A DNA stretch of 64,000 nt from Nissolia schottii (GCA_003254905.1 QANU01056703.1:280391-344390); one strand, 5' to 3'; numbered from the stretch's first letter, positions 47,380 to 64,000 are shown. Translations and numbers: made by a program. The notes: generated by a model not told the origin, from the sequence alone.

Positions 47380-48747
47380 TAAAAAATAAATAAATTAAGT
47401 AACATGAGGTATTTATCCCATATAATATTTAATAGAAAACCAAATTAAATACTTTTAAAAGTACGAAATCAAATGATTAATGGGGTATAATTATAAAACC
47501 AAAAAAGTTTACGCGCAATGAGCATGAGTTTGTATTGGAAGGAAAATTGGAACAAAATATGAATGAAAAAGACATGGCTCAATGATAATTAAAAAAAATC
47601 AAATATATTTTATGGGAGGGCCACCATCGACTTTACTAGTCATTTTCTTTGAAGAAAAGATTCAGGTATATTTTATGGTTTCGCAATTCAGTGACGAAAT
47701 AATTAAATTTAAAATTAAATGAATAGAAAAAAATGTTCCTCAAGGGTTGTAGTCATCTCCATATCTGCTTGTCTTAAAGGAAAGTATTAAAATCCAAGAG
47801 AAAAGTAATTATGTTAAAGGTACTTCGTGCTTATTAAGTATTAATCTAGTTGTGACAATTAAACCTAGATAACTAGGTAAAAAAATGGTCTTTTCTAAGC
47901 ATTGATACTAGAGAAAGAGAAAATAAAAAACTGCTGCAGCACAGAAAGTGGAAAAAGAGAAAGTGACCCATAAACTTACAAAAATTGCCTAATATGTGAG
48001 GAGATTATTTTGGGTAATTAAGTGTCTAAAAATTATATCTTCGGCGTACATAAAATATGAGTCAAACAATTATATTTAAGTATGAAACAATTATAATTAA
48101 ATATGAGTTTACATTTATGTGAGACCTACCATAATTTAGATAATTCTTAGATATGTGTTTACCTAAAAATATTTTATGTGAGATATTGTAGACAATAAAT
48201 AGTTTATGTAGGGATAAGTAAGAAAACTAAAGTTAGCCAATAAAAGAAAATTAGTGAAAAACATTCATTTCCGGATTACAAGAGTGAGATGTGTATTTGA
48301 GGAACCAAAGAATTGGGACGTGAACGAAATACCTCGAAAAATGCGTGTATTGTACATCATCACTTATACGAGGGATGAGGATCAACTTATTTCAAGATTA
48401 AGTCTTGATACATACTTATACCATTAAAAATAAAAGTTCTTACTAAGTAGCTCAAGTTTATGAAAATTCGTACATATTTAAAAATGATTTGGCAATATTA
48501 AATGCCGCAGACATTTTTTTATTAAAAGCCCTGGAAGCAGGAAGAGGCCATTAAAATTTATCCCTTTTAATTCACTCAGTATTAGGAAACATAATGGGAT
48601 TGAAAGGGATAACTTTTCATAAAGGTTTCAATGTTTGGTACCATTATGTTTCTTAAATTTCTTTTTTATTTTATTTTGGTGGAATTCCCTAACTCTCTTT
48701 GAAAATGAGGTTAGTTATAAAATCTTAAAAAACAAAAAAAAAACTTA

Positions 48748-48750
<3 letters not shown>
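47380..48750. other. Intergenic, no gene seen
   Basis: AT-rich. A stretch near 47.93-48.25 kb resembles part of the intron sequence at 11.93-12.0 kb ('agaaagtg...gaaaactaaagttag'). 48.65-48.7 kb looks like an L1 3' UTR trace. Confidence 0.3.

Positions 48751-48751
<1 letters not shown>

Positions 48752-48784
<33 letters not shown>
48752..48784. repeat. (TA)n microsatellite
   Basis: About 33 bases of TA, directly before the gene-like fragment at 48.79 kb. Confidence 0.85.
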
Positions 48785-48785
<1 letters not shown>

Positions 48786-48980
48786 CTAACTCATACTTTT
48801 GATTTTTTGTGCTTTGGATAACCGCCAAAAACATCTCAATGGAACATAGATGCATGGATGAGATGGGGGCGTTGTCTTGCGCCTAAAGCAAGAGAAGGGA
48901 TTGGCAAAAAGCACCAACATAATCCAGAAAACAAGAATATGGATATATTGCTGAGTTTGCAAGTTGTCGGGGGTTCACAC
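48786..48980 (+). pseudogene. Unidentified gene-like fragment, inverted partner of 45.5 kb
   Basis: Begins with 'actcatacttttgatttttt', which is shared with the inverse of 45785-45805. It encodes CLAPKAREGIGKKHQHNPEN on the plus strand. It is a diverged copy with a broken frame relative to the partner. Confidence 0.4.
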
Positions 48981-49002
48981 ATTAATATTGTCTTGTCAAT
49001 TT

Positions 49003-50511
49003 GTCACTACGAAAACATAGCTCAAGTTTATAATTTACAAATGTACGAGTTTTGTACCTAAAATCAGAATTGAGGTTCGATTTCAGGCTTTTCTAAAAAC
49101 AAAAAGACGATTTGAAATTAGAATTGAGGGTGCCGATCTCAGGCTTTTTTTCAAAAAATAGATGATCTAAAATCGGAAGTGACAATGCCGATTTCAGGTA
49201 TATATAGTGTATGGCAACGAACCTGAAATCATTGGTGATGGTGCCGATTTTAGGTGTGAACAGTGGAAAAATTTAATTCCCTCTGCGCCAACCTCATCTA
49301 CATATATGCATTCATTTGCGTTTTGTATACACACCAAAAGAGGATTTTTTACTCCCTTTACATAACTCTCTAATCTCTCCTCTTTAGCTATTTTCCCCTC
49401 TTCCCCAGTTTTTCTATATTGTCCATATATGTTTTGTATATTTTAGAAAGAAAAAAAATGAGTAGGGAAGGCATTGCCACTTTCATTTTTTATAATGGTT
49501 CGGTGAAAAAATTTGATATTGAAGGAGTTGAGTTTGTCAGTGATAATGATGCAAAGTTTGTTATAATTTGGCCGTCTATGTCATTCTCTGACTTGCATTG
49601 AGCAATTTCTTTTCATTTTAATAGGAGAGTCGAGAGAATCAGATATAAGGTTCTTGTGTCTTTCATTAATGGAGTTGTTAAATATCATCCAATATCATCC
49701 TGTTATGATATCGAACGACCTCTAGGTGTAACAAATGTTTTGTTTATATAAGACTTATAAGGCAAGTCTCAATGACATTGAATTGTTTGTCAACTTTGAG
49801 GATGTTGTTCCTAGTGTTGATAATGAAGATGGTCCGAGTTCAAATCCAATGTACCAGGATAACGTTGCACCAACATTACTATCAGATGATGAGATGTTTG
49901 CAAACAATGATGACGATGCTAGTTGGAGTAAGTATAAAAGTGATATGTCCGAAGATGGTGAAACTGATTCAGGTACTGTTAATTATTAATTTTATATGAT
50001 AATAATTAATTAAAAATTAACAGAGATAGAAAAATATGCTCTATGCTCGTCTCGTGTACAGGATCTTGTGTATGAAAAACAAATCTCTATTGACTAATAA
50101 GAGATTGGGTTATTAAAATTATCTATTAATTTTTTTATTTAATTATCCACATCATTGCAATAAAGTCTTAATTAGTGTGTTTATGAAAATAATTAATTTT
50201 AGATTTATAATTCTATAATCATCTTAAAGTTAACAGAGATGGAAAAGTATGCTTTACGCTTGTCTCGTATAGAGGATCTTGTGTATAAAAAAAAACAATT
50301 TCTATTGACTAATAAGAGATCGAGTTATTAAAATTATCTATTAATGTTTATTTAATTATGCACATCATTGCAATAAAGTATTAAGATGTTATTAAATTTA
50401 CTTTGTTATTAAATTTATTCTATAATTAAATATATGTTTGTGGATATTAAAAATTACAGATAATGAAGATGACGAACGATTATCACATGATCCACCGCCG
50501 TTTCTATGCAC
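49003..50511 (+). mobile_element. Mutator-like element, 5' part (CACTA-like first bases, transposase N-terminal pieces)
   Basis: Begins CACTACGAAAACATAG, then has four loose copies of a unit containing 'gccgatttcagg' between 49060 and 49260. From 49459 the plus strand encodes MSREGIATFIFYNGSVKKFD, IEGVEFVSDNDAKFVIIWPS and, after frame breaks, an acidic stretch (DDEMFANNDDDASWSKYKSD). These resemble the N-terminal part of plant MuDR-type transposases. The piece stops at about 50511, and its continuation is found at 63570, where the last 178 bp are repeated. Confidence 0.55.
50017..50390 (+). repeat. Tandem duplication of about 205 bp inside the Mutator-like element
   Basis: Two copies, starting near 50017 and 50222, contain 'aacagagat(a/g)gaaaa(a/g)tatgct', 'ggatcttgtgtat' and 'ctattgactaataagagat'. 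The second unit is the one shared with 63570 onward. Confidence 0.75.
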
Positions 50512-50518
50512 ATTGATC

Positions 50519-51115
50519 ATTGAAACTGTTGAACATTGAAACTGCCTCAAAAACCTCAAGAACTTGCACATTCAGCCACATATTTTTTTCTACAGCTTTA
50601 TAAAACAACAAGATGTCATCAACAAAAAATAAGTGAGAAATTCGGATGCTACCTTGCGATAAACAAATCGGTTGCCACCAACCCTCCTCTACCTTATCCA
50701 AAATCAGATGAGATAGTTTCTCCATGCAAAGGACAAATAGATAAAGAGATAATGGGTCACCTTAACGGGGACCACGAGTAACTAAGAACCATTCCAAAGC
50801 AATAGAGAAGTGAAGGAGACACAAAACATGATCAGACGTACCATGTGCTTCGGGAAGCCAAATTCATGCAATGTGTTAGCTAGGAAACTCCACTCCACAC
50901 TATCATAGGCCTTGCGGAGATCAGTTTTAATCGCCATATCACCCTTCCGCTTCTTGGACTTCTGCATGTGGTGGACGACTTCTTGAACAATGACCACATT
51001 ATCAATTGTGCTTCTCCCAGAAAGAAAACTCCTTTGAAAATGCCCAATCAACTTGAGAACAGAATGTGAAATAAAAGCATCCTGTATCAAACGCTAAACA
51101 TCATTCCCAAGGATA
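50519..51115 (-). mobile_element. L1-type LINE reverse-transcriptase fragment
   Basis: The minus strand encodes HFQRSFLSGRSTIDNVVIVQ, DLRKAYDSVEWSFL and, after a break, FFVDDILLFYKA (here FVDD in place of the usual FADD). These are reverse-transcriptase core motifs of plant L1 elements. It is 5'- and 3'-truncated and dead. It is the first sequence after the left Mutator piece. Confidence 0.75.
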
Positions 51116-51318
51116 TGCCAATACTTTTTGAAAAAAACGAAAGGTTGAAAACGTTAGATATTAAATGATAAAAAGTTGCGTTCACATCCAAAACGTACAC
51201 CCGACAACAAGAAGCTAGTTGCTTTCACTTTCACATGGAAACGCTTAAATCAAAAAAAGTAAGGAATGGCCGAGAATCATTTTCATTTTCACATCTTTCT
51301 CTCTTTGCATCCATTTCC

Positions 51319-51329
51319 CTTTATAAAAA
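51319..51329 (+). promoter_or_regulatory. TATA box of reductase gene A
   Basis: TTTATAAAAAG about 52 bases before the ATG, preceded by 'cacatctttctctctttgc', which is shared with gene B. Confidence 0.6.
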
Positions 51330-51380
51330 GTAGCCGAAACGCACAATACCAACTGGAAAACGCAGCAACAACCACTGAAG

Positions 51381-54276
<2,896 letters not shown>

Positions 54277-54985
54277 GAGCATAAGTTATCTTGCTCCACT
54301 TTGGTTTTTATGAATTTGTGATTCAAACTTCAGCGACTCTTTATGATAAATGGAGTTGGTAGAATATGCAATCTTGTTCACTTCTAATTTTCATGCAATC
54401 GAAAGAGATTTTTATATTTACTTTTGTTCTTGATTAATCAGCTGTGATTATTTGAGTTTTGCATGATTGTGTTAGGATGCTTTTAAGTTAAAAGAGAATA
54501 GCACGTTTGTTGTGTAAATATTTCTTTTGTAGTTTGTTTTTTAGAGTCTCTCTAACCAATTTTTGAAAAGGCATCAAAATAGCATTTTTGATGTGTAACT
54601 TTTAATTTTTTTTAATTATTTAAAATTTTATTTATGGATTTTAATTAAAAATTCTTTAGAAGAAAGCTTAAAATTGTTTTGATATTAATTGAGGGGAAGA
54701 ACTTGTGTCCTCTCGATCAGAGGGTTTGTGGGCTAGGTTGGGATGAACTTAAGGTTGTCCAAAATCAACTCTATATTTTGGTCGGGTCAAATCTTAATTT
54801 TAAACCTAGCTCTATGTCTGATATGTTTGAGCTGAGTTTAACCTCAATTTTAATAGGGTGGTCCAAGCCAATGTTGTCTTGGAAGTACCATTTTTCTTTT
54901 TGCATAGCCATGAGAAATGAACAAAAGAATATTATACAATGAATGATTCCTCTTGTTGAAACTTATCCCAAATGCCCAATGCACA

Positions 54986-55162
54986 AAACTTAGCTCCATT
55001 TCCTTGCATCCATTTCATCAAGTTCTCCAATAACACAACGACGCATGCACATTTTTTCTCTAATTCACTAAAGCCCACTTACAAAGTTGCTCAAAAAATG
55101 TGCATGTGTCATTGTGTGATTGGAGAACTTGATGAAATAGATGTATGGAAATGGAGGTAAAT
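54986..55162 (+). repeat. 177 bp hairpin downstream of gene A
   Basis: The left arm contains 'tttcatcaagttctccaata' and the right arm its inverse, 'tgattggagaacttgatgaaa'-like. The arms pair almost throughout around a loop near 'ctaattcactaaagccc'. It is either a MITE or a precursor-like hairpin. It is also present after gene B at 62099-62275, so it predates the duplication. Confidence 0.75.
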
Positions 55163-55443
55163 TTACATATATAATATATAAACAAGTCATAAACACAACA
55201 CTATAAAATTAAAGGCACCAAAACAATTAAAGGTGTGAGAGTGAGAATGACAAATAAGGAAAAGTATCGAGTCTCTCAATCCCTAAATTTGAAGAATTTG
55301 ATTTTCTTACAGGGAAAAGTAAAATAGTGAGACTAGTTTTTCTTATTAGTGAATTGATAAGTAATTAAAAAAGTAAATAAAAAATATGAGTAAGAAAAAT
55401 AAGTTGTAGTGTATAATAATATACATATAAATTTATTAAAATT

Positions 55444-56153
55444 ATATATATATATATATATATTGTTCTGACTTGGTCCATAGGGGATTGAGAATGTGTC
55501 AGTGGCAAATGGTGTAGTCCCTTGGAGGATTCGAGTTCTTGGGTTCAAAAGCGTTCCTGGGAGGAGGATCTGCAAAGGACTTTGGTGGCAAAGTCAGAAC
55601 ACAATCTTGTTCATAGGGATGCAATGGACAAAAATTACCTTTGCCATTCAATATGTCCAGTATTTATTGTGTAAGCATAGAGAGGAGGAGGCATTGTGCT
55701 TGATACGTGTTGAATAGGGGTGATGGGGCTCTCCCCATACTATGGTAATTTCGCTCGTTCTTGTGGGTGGCAGCTACTTGCACACCTTTTGTGCTAAGTC
55801 GTAGGTCGTGGAGAGAAAGGGGTCTCGTTTGCCTAAGGTACTATGGAGCGAATTAGTCCAAACCTATACACTAAGTTCCCTCCTGGGCCGCCATGTTGGG
55901 CCTTGTAGGCCTCCTAGGCTGAGTCTGATACGCAAACCCTAAGCTTGGTCATTACTAGCAGGCAGCGTTCGAGCTTATAAGAGATTTGTCGACCCCGAGC
56001 TCAGCACAAGCCCCTGGCTCGAGAAATTGCTAAGACCAAGCTCTTGGTGATGGTCTCTAGCCCCTACCGAGCAATGTTACCTAGTTCTAGGCTCCGTGTG
56101 GACAATGTTTCTTGTAAGGTGTGTGCCAGCTCGCAAAGCGTAGGGCATGAAGC
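55444..56153. other. Downstream repeat-like segment of unit A
   Basis: Starts after a TA microsatellite with 'gttctgacttggtccatagg' and includes 'gatggggctctccccatac' and 'gggttcgagtt'-type words. It matches 62560-63330. It looks like repetitive plant DNA, but I could not assign a family and saw no coding exon. Confidence 0.4.
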
Positions 56154-56406
56154 ATCACAAAATTTAGAAAAATAAGAACAAGACTAAAAAAAGAAAACAA
56201 AAACAAAAACCAAACATGTCCCTAGTTTTTCAAGTTTGTCAAACAACCCTTTGATTCCCTCATTAAAACTTAGAAGTTTCGCTTGACTTTTTTGTGTCAT
56301 CTTGTTTTTATGAGTTTTGTAGGCATTTCCAAGAAGGTCACCATATCTTCCAAGTGTTAACAAGTGCCATGTCAAGGAACAATTGACATCACCAAATTAA
56401 TTCGAG

Positions 56407-56885
56407 CAAGAGTGCTCAAACATTATAAGATGGGATGCGCAAACATTATATGAAAGATGAACGAACTTTAACACGTTATCAGAATTTTGTCTAAAGCACT
56501 TAACAAAACAAGCAAGAGTGCTCAAACATTATACGATGGGATGAGCAAACATTATGTGAAAGATGAACGAACTTTAACACGTTNGTGCTCAAACATTATA
56601 CAATGGAATGCGCAAACATTATGTGAAAGATGAACAAACTGTAACACGTTATCATAATTTTGTCCAAAGCATTTAATAAAACAAGCAAGTGTGCTCAAAC
56701 ATTATAAGATGGGATGCGCAAACATTATGTGAAAGATGAACGAACTTTAACACGTTATCAAAATTTTGTCCAAAGCACTTAACAAAACAAGCAAGAGTGC
56801 TCAAACATTATACGATGGGATGTGCAAACATTATTTGAAATATGAACAAACCTTAACACGCTATCAGAATTTTGTCCAAAGGGGA
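56407..56885 (+). repeat. 106 bp tandem repeat array with one unresolved base
   Basis: 'gtgctcaaacattata' recurs at about 56413, 56519, 56586, 56692 and 56798. The step is 106 bases except between the second and third units, where it is 67 and an N stands at 56584. Each unit holds 'gatgggatg(c/a)gcaaacatta' and 'gaactttaacacgttatca'. The array lies in the spacer between the duplicated units. Confidence 0.85.
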
Positions 56886-57056
56886 ATGCAAGCAACACAT
56901 AGAGAAAGTGCGCAAACATTATGTGAAAAATGTGCAAACATTATAGGCACAATAAGCAAACATTACACTTGCTATTTTTTCCCGAAAACAATGACCGTTG
57001 TTGAATCCTTCTTTTAAACGAAATGCATTTGAACAAAAGTTGGAGAAAGTTAGACG

Positions 57057-57566
57057 CAAGGTTGTCAAACTCGAGAGTTTAAGTAAACTCGTGGAGTCTT
57101 AGCAAACGCAAATCGTAAACTCGTATGAGTTACATACGTAAAAAAATATGTTATAAGAAATATAATTAGGAACTAAACTTAATTAAATATTGTATTTATA
57201 ATTGAAATTGAATAATGTTAACTTTAAATTAAATTAATGAAAGAAATATCATAAAATACACCTTAATGCATGACACTTGGTGGTTATGTCATACTTTATT
57301 ATTATTTTATAGTTTAATAAAACATAACTCAATTATGATAAATATATGAAATTAATTAAATAAACTCAATATTTATCATCTAATATAAACAAAGTTAGGT
57401 AAGTATCTAACAAAGTTACAAAATTTGTACATTTTGAGATAAACTCGTAGGTAGATCTTAAACTCGTACGAGTTTACCAAAAAAGAGTTTACATAAGTGT
57501 TAACTCGTTTTGTGTAGTAAACTTGTAAACTCGGAAACGAGTTAATTTGAGAGTTTAACAACCATG
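57057..57566. mobile_element. hAT-type non-autonomous element, copy 3, with exact 8 bp target duplication
   Basis: 510 bp. It starts CAAGGTTGTCAAACTC and ends GAGTTTAACAACCATG. The 8-mer gttagacg occurs exactly at 57049-57056 and 57567-57574. Near both ends are repeated 'taaactcgtaag'-like words. This copy fixes the ends of the family, which also includes 8942-9443 and 23514-24101. Confidence 0.8.
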
Positions 57567-58399
57567 GTTAGACGGATTCCAAATCGACAAAGAAAACCTA
57601 ATACCAACATTAATCACACCACAGATGCAAAAAACCTAGAGAATAGTTGCGAGAACACAAACAACGTGGGATGCAAGCAACTCGCACACACTATGTGCAA
57701 ACTTTAACACATGTAGTGCTCAAACATTATACATACACTACATCAGTGGCTCACTGACTTTGTAAGAAAAAGGTAGATCATTGTTAAACGAAATGCATTC
57801 AGCCAAATGCGAAAGGAAAAACAAATGAGGAACAAAAACCTAACCAGTGTTCGTGTCTTTCTTTCTTCATCTGTTGTTTTCTTGGAGGAAGCTTGTGCAG
57901 AGAGCACAATGAACTCGCAGGAACAAAGAGGAGAGCAAAGAACGAAGGTTGATGTCGCAGAGAACGAAGAGAACGAAGATGACGAAGTGAGAGTGAAGAG
58001 ACGAAAGTTTTTTTTCTAGAATCCCTATTTTTTGCAATGAGAGGGAGTTGAAACGAATGAAGCGTAAATGGGAAGCATGACTTTACACGCGTATTAGTGA
58101 GAGTGGGAAAGAGAGTGGATGAGGCGGTTATTTTGGGGAGCCCAACATATTTCAATACATGTGTATGTATCTTGTATATGGATGTACCATTATATATTAG
58201 ATGATAAAAAGTTGCTTTCACATCCAAAACGTACACTAGATAACAAGAAGCTAGTGCTTTCACATCCATAGTATGATGCAACTACACATGGAAACACTGT
58301 TAAATTTAAAAATTAAAGCAATGACCCATGCATTATCAAAGACGAAACGGCCGCGAACCATTTTCATCTTCACATCTTTCTCTCTTTGCATCCATTTCC

Positions 58400-58410
58400 C
58401 TTTATAAAAA
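58400..58410 (+). promoter_or_regulatory. TATA box of reductase gene B
   Basis: CTTTATAAAAA about 52 bases before the ATG, in the same position as in gene A. Confidence 0.6.
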
Positions 58411-58437
58411 GTCGCCGAAACGCACAATGCCAACTGA

Positions 58438-61389
<2,952 letters not shown>

Positions 61390-62098
61390 ATTTATGATTC
61401 AAACTTCAGTGACTCTTTATGATAAATGGAGCTGGTAGAATATGCAATCTTGTTCACTTCTAATTTTCATGCAACGGAAAGAGATTTTTATATTTACTTT
61501 TGTTCTTGATTAATCAGCTGTGATTATTTGAGTTTTGCATGACTGTGTTAGGATGCTTTTAAGTTAAAAGAGAATAGCATGTTTTTGTGTAAATATTTCT
61601 TTTGTAGTTCGTTTTTGAGAGTCTCTCTAACCAATTTTTGAAAAGGCATCAAAATAGCATTTTTGAAGTGTAACTTTTAATTTTTTTTAATTATTTAAAA
61701 TTTTATTTATGGATTTTGATTAAAATTCTTTAAAAGAAAGCTTAAAATTGTTTTGATATTAAGTGAGGGGAAGAACTTGTGTCCTCTCGATAGGAGGGTT
61801 CATGGGCTAGGTTTTGTGTCCTCTCGATAGGAGGGTTCGTGGGCTAGGTTAGGACGAATTTAAGGTTGTTCAAACTCAACTTTATATTTTGATCGGGTCA
61901 AATCTTAATTTTAAACCTGACTCTATGCCTGATATGTTTGAGTTGAAATTAAACTAGGTTTCAATAGGGTGGTCCAAGCCAATGTTGTCTTGGAAGTACC
62001 ATTTTTCTTTTTGCATAGCCATGAGAAATGAACAAAAGAATATTATACAATGAATGATTCCTCATGTTGAAACTTATCCCAAATGCCCAATGCACAAA

Positions 62099-62275
62099 AC
62101 TTAGCTCCATTTCCTTGCATCCATTTCATCAAGTTCTCCAATAACACAATGACACATACATTTTTTTCTCTAATTCACTAAAGCCCACTTACAAAGTTAC
62201 TCAAAAAATGTGCATGTGTCATTGTGTGATTGGAGAACTTGATGAAATAGATGTATGGAAATGAGGTAAGTTTAC
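62099..62275 (+). repeat. Hairpin downstream of gene B
   Basis: The same inverted repeat as at 54986-55162, with a few substitutions and small gaps in both arms. 'catcaagttctccaataac' pairs with 'gattggagaacttgatga'. Confidence 0.7.
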
Positions 62276-62548
62276 ATATATAATATATAAACAAGTCATA
62301 AACACAACACTATAAAATTAAAGGCACCAAAACAGTTAAAGGTGTGAGAGTGAGAATGAGAAATAGGAAAAAGTATCAAGTCTCTCAATCCCTAAATTTG
62401 AAGAATTTGATTTTCTTACAGGGAAAAGTAAAGTATTGAGAGTATTTTTTTTATTAGTGAATCGATAAGTAATTAAAAAAAGTAAATAAAAAAATATGAG
62501 TAAGAAAAGTAAGTTGTAGTGTATAATATATGTATATATAAATTTATT

Positions 62549-62557
<9 letters not shown>

Positions 62558-62582
<25 letters not shown>
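62558..62582. repeat. (TA)n microsatellite
   Basis: TA repeats at the same place as 55444-55464 in unit A. Confidence 0.8.
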
Positions 62583-62585
<3 letters not shown>

Positions 62586-63330
62586 TTGTTCTGACTTGGT
62601 CCATAGGGGATTGAGAATGTGTCAGTGGCAAATGGTGTAGTCCCTTAGAGGATTCGAGCTCTTGGTTTAAAAAACGTGCCTGGGAGAGGGACCTACAAAG
62701 GACTCTGATGGCAAAGTCAGAACACAATCTTGTTCTTAGGGATGGCAATGGACAAAACTTACCTTTGACATACAATATATCCATTGTTTATGGTGTGAGC
62801 ATAGGGAGGAGGAGGCATTATGCTTAATACGTGTTGAGTAGGGGTGATGGGGCTCTCCCCATACTGTGGTAATTTCCCATGGTCTCGTGGGTGGCAGCTA
62901 CTTGCACACCTTCGTGCCAAGTTGTAGGTCGTGGGGAGAAAGGGGACTCCTTGGCCTGAGGTGCTTAGGACCGAATTATTCTGGTCCTATACGCTAAGTT
63001 CCCTCCTGGGTCGCCATGTTAGGCCTTGTTATTAGGCCTCCTAGGTTGAGTTTGATACACAAACCCTAAGCTTAGTCGTTACCAGAGGCAGTGTCCAAGC
63101 TTATAAGAGATTTGTCAACCCTGAGCTTAGCACGAGTCCCTGGCTCAGGAAATTGCTGATTTGCTGAGCTCAATCAAGTTCATCAGCTACCTTGCTCATT
63201 GGTAAGACCAAGCTCTTGGTGATGGTCTCTAGCCCCTGCTGAGCAATCTTACCCATTTCTAGGCTCCTTGTGGAAAATGTTTCTTGTATGGTGTATGTGC
63301 TAGCTGGCAAAGCGTGGGGTGTGAAGCGCT
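62583..63330. other. Downstream repeat-like segment of unit B
   Basis: Matches 55465-56153 in order, with small insertions ('ttgctgatttgctgagctca' near 63150 is extra here). No gene was seen. Confidence 0.4.
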
Positions 63331-63569
63331 TCCACGTGTAAGCACGACGGTTCGTGACATGACCCTTGATGCGACCATCATTATGATGGCTATCTAGGCT
63401 AGGCTAAGTAGTTTACGTTCATTTGATCAATTCTGATAAGATCTGAGCTCGTGATCCTTTTAATTGTGAGATGGGATGTGTCTCTTGCTATTTCATTTAT
63501 CAACGGTCAAATTTGGAGTGAAAAGGGAGAGGCAAACTCTTTAAATAGAGAAAGGCCAAAAAGGAGTTT

Positions 63570-64000
63570 TTATCTATTAATGTTTATTTAATTATGCACA
63601 TCATTGCAATAAAGTATTAAGATGTTATTAAATTTACTTTGTTATTAAATTTATTCTATAATTAAATATATGTTTGTGGATATTAAAAATTACAGATAAT
63701 GAAGATGATGAACAATCACATGATCCACCGCCTTTTCTATGCACCTTTGATGTTGACGGTATGCGTGCAATGGATTTTGGACACATGAGAAAGGATTATG
63801 GTGCAATAGATGATCTCTACAAAGAAAAAAAATTTCAATGATAAAGATGCAGTCAAAATAATTGTTACAAATCATTGCATGTGGGCCGGGGTAGATTATA
63901 AAGTGAACGAGTCAGACCCGACAACATATTACTGTAAATGCAAATACTTTGGCAATAGGTGTCAATGTCTTATTAAGACAACATTGATATAGAACAAGAG
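63570..64000 (+). mobile_element. Mutator-like element, second part (MuDR-type transposase N-terminus, runs off window)
   Basis: 63570-63744 repeats 50334-50511 almost exactly and then continues into coding sequence that the left piece lacks: DVDGMRAMDFGHMRKDYGAI, DDLYKEKKFNDKDAVKIIV, then CMWAGVDYKVNESDPTTYYC with KCKYFGNRCQC. This is the MuDR DNA-binding-type domain pattern (regularly spaced Tyr, Cys and Lys before the transposase core). An intron acceptor 'ttacag' precedes the exon at about 63694. One short frame change lies near 63828. The rest of the transposase is outside the window. Confidence 0.7.

Noticed and set aside
56407-56885. A CRISPR-like array
   Set aside because: The whole 106 bp unit repeats with no unique spacers, and the genome is a plant's; it is a simple tandem repeat.
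57799-58281. A 160-codon open frame on the minus strand beside reductase copy B
   Set aside because: It overlaps the start of duplicated unit B and low-complexity GAA-rich sequence, has no recognisable motif, and is not kept at unit A.

Overview
The window is plant nuclear DNA, most likely from a eudicot and probably a legume. It has GT-AG introns of up to about 6 kb, AT-rich spacers, a GH28 polygalacturonase, a Nodulin-like major-facilitator gene, alkenal double-bond reductases of the plant zinc-independent MDR type, and a dense mix of LINE (L1, RTE), SINE, copia, hAT, Mutator, CACTA and MITE sequence. No bacterial-type operon, CRISPR array or rRNA gene was seen. The species call rests on impression, not on a search.

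Layout. (1) 1-27,351, minus strand: one very large gene of which 17 exons were read (at least 1,236 residues; the 3' end lies outside the window). It is a plant-type protein of unknown function whose N-terminus looks like a galactose-binding/discoidin-type domain. Its introns hold two RTE stubs with target-site duplications, a 2 kb solo LTR nested in one of them, an Au-like SINE, two parallel L1 3' parts, a non-coding copia element that itself carries a hAT-type insertion, and several MITEs. (2) About 27.5-31.8 kb: intergenic, ending in a broken copia gag fossil. (3) 32,328-37,618, minus: a three-exon Nodulin-like/NFD4-type membrane transporter (551 aa). (4) 38.6-41.3 kb: a decayed CACTA end with Ptta/En/Spm-type coding pieces and a subterminal repeat array. 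(5) 42,349-44,118, minus: a four-exon secreted polygalacturonase (399 aa). (6) 44.2-49 kb: repeats and a divergent inverted pair of gene-like fragments. (7) 49,003-64,000: two pieces of a Mutator-like transposase gene that share a duplicated segment of about 178 bp and bracket 13 kb of other DNA. Inside that 13 kb lie an L1 reverse-transcriptase fragment and a direct duplication of about 5 kb (51,152-56,153 and 58,190-63,330). Each copy carries a five-exon 2-alkenal/double-bond reductase gene.

The two reductase copies are the most interesting part. They have the same exon lengths up to the last exon and eight amino-acid substitutions. The second copy has lost one base near its 3' end, so the last nine residues are replaced by a 21-residue tail. 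Their proximal promoters also differ. A 177 bp hairpin follows each copy, and the spacer between them holds a 106 bp tandem array with an unresolved base. The genes in the window do not form an obvious pathway; they are ordinary neighbours in a repeat-rich region.
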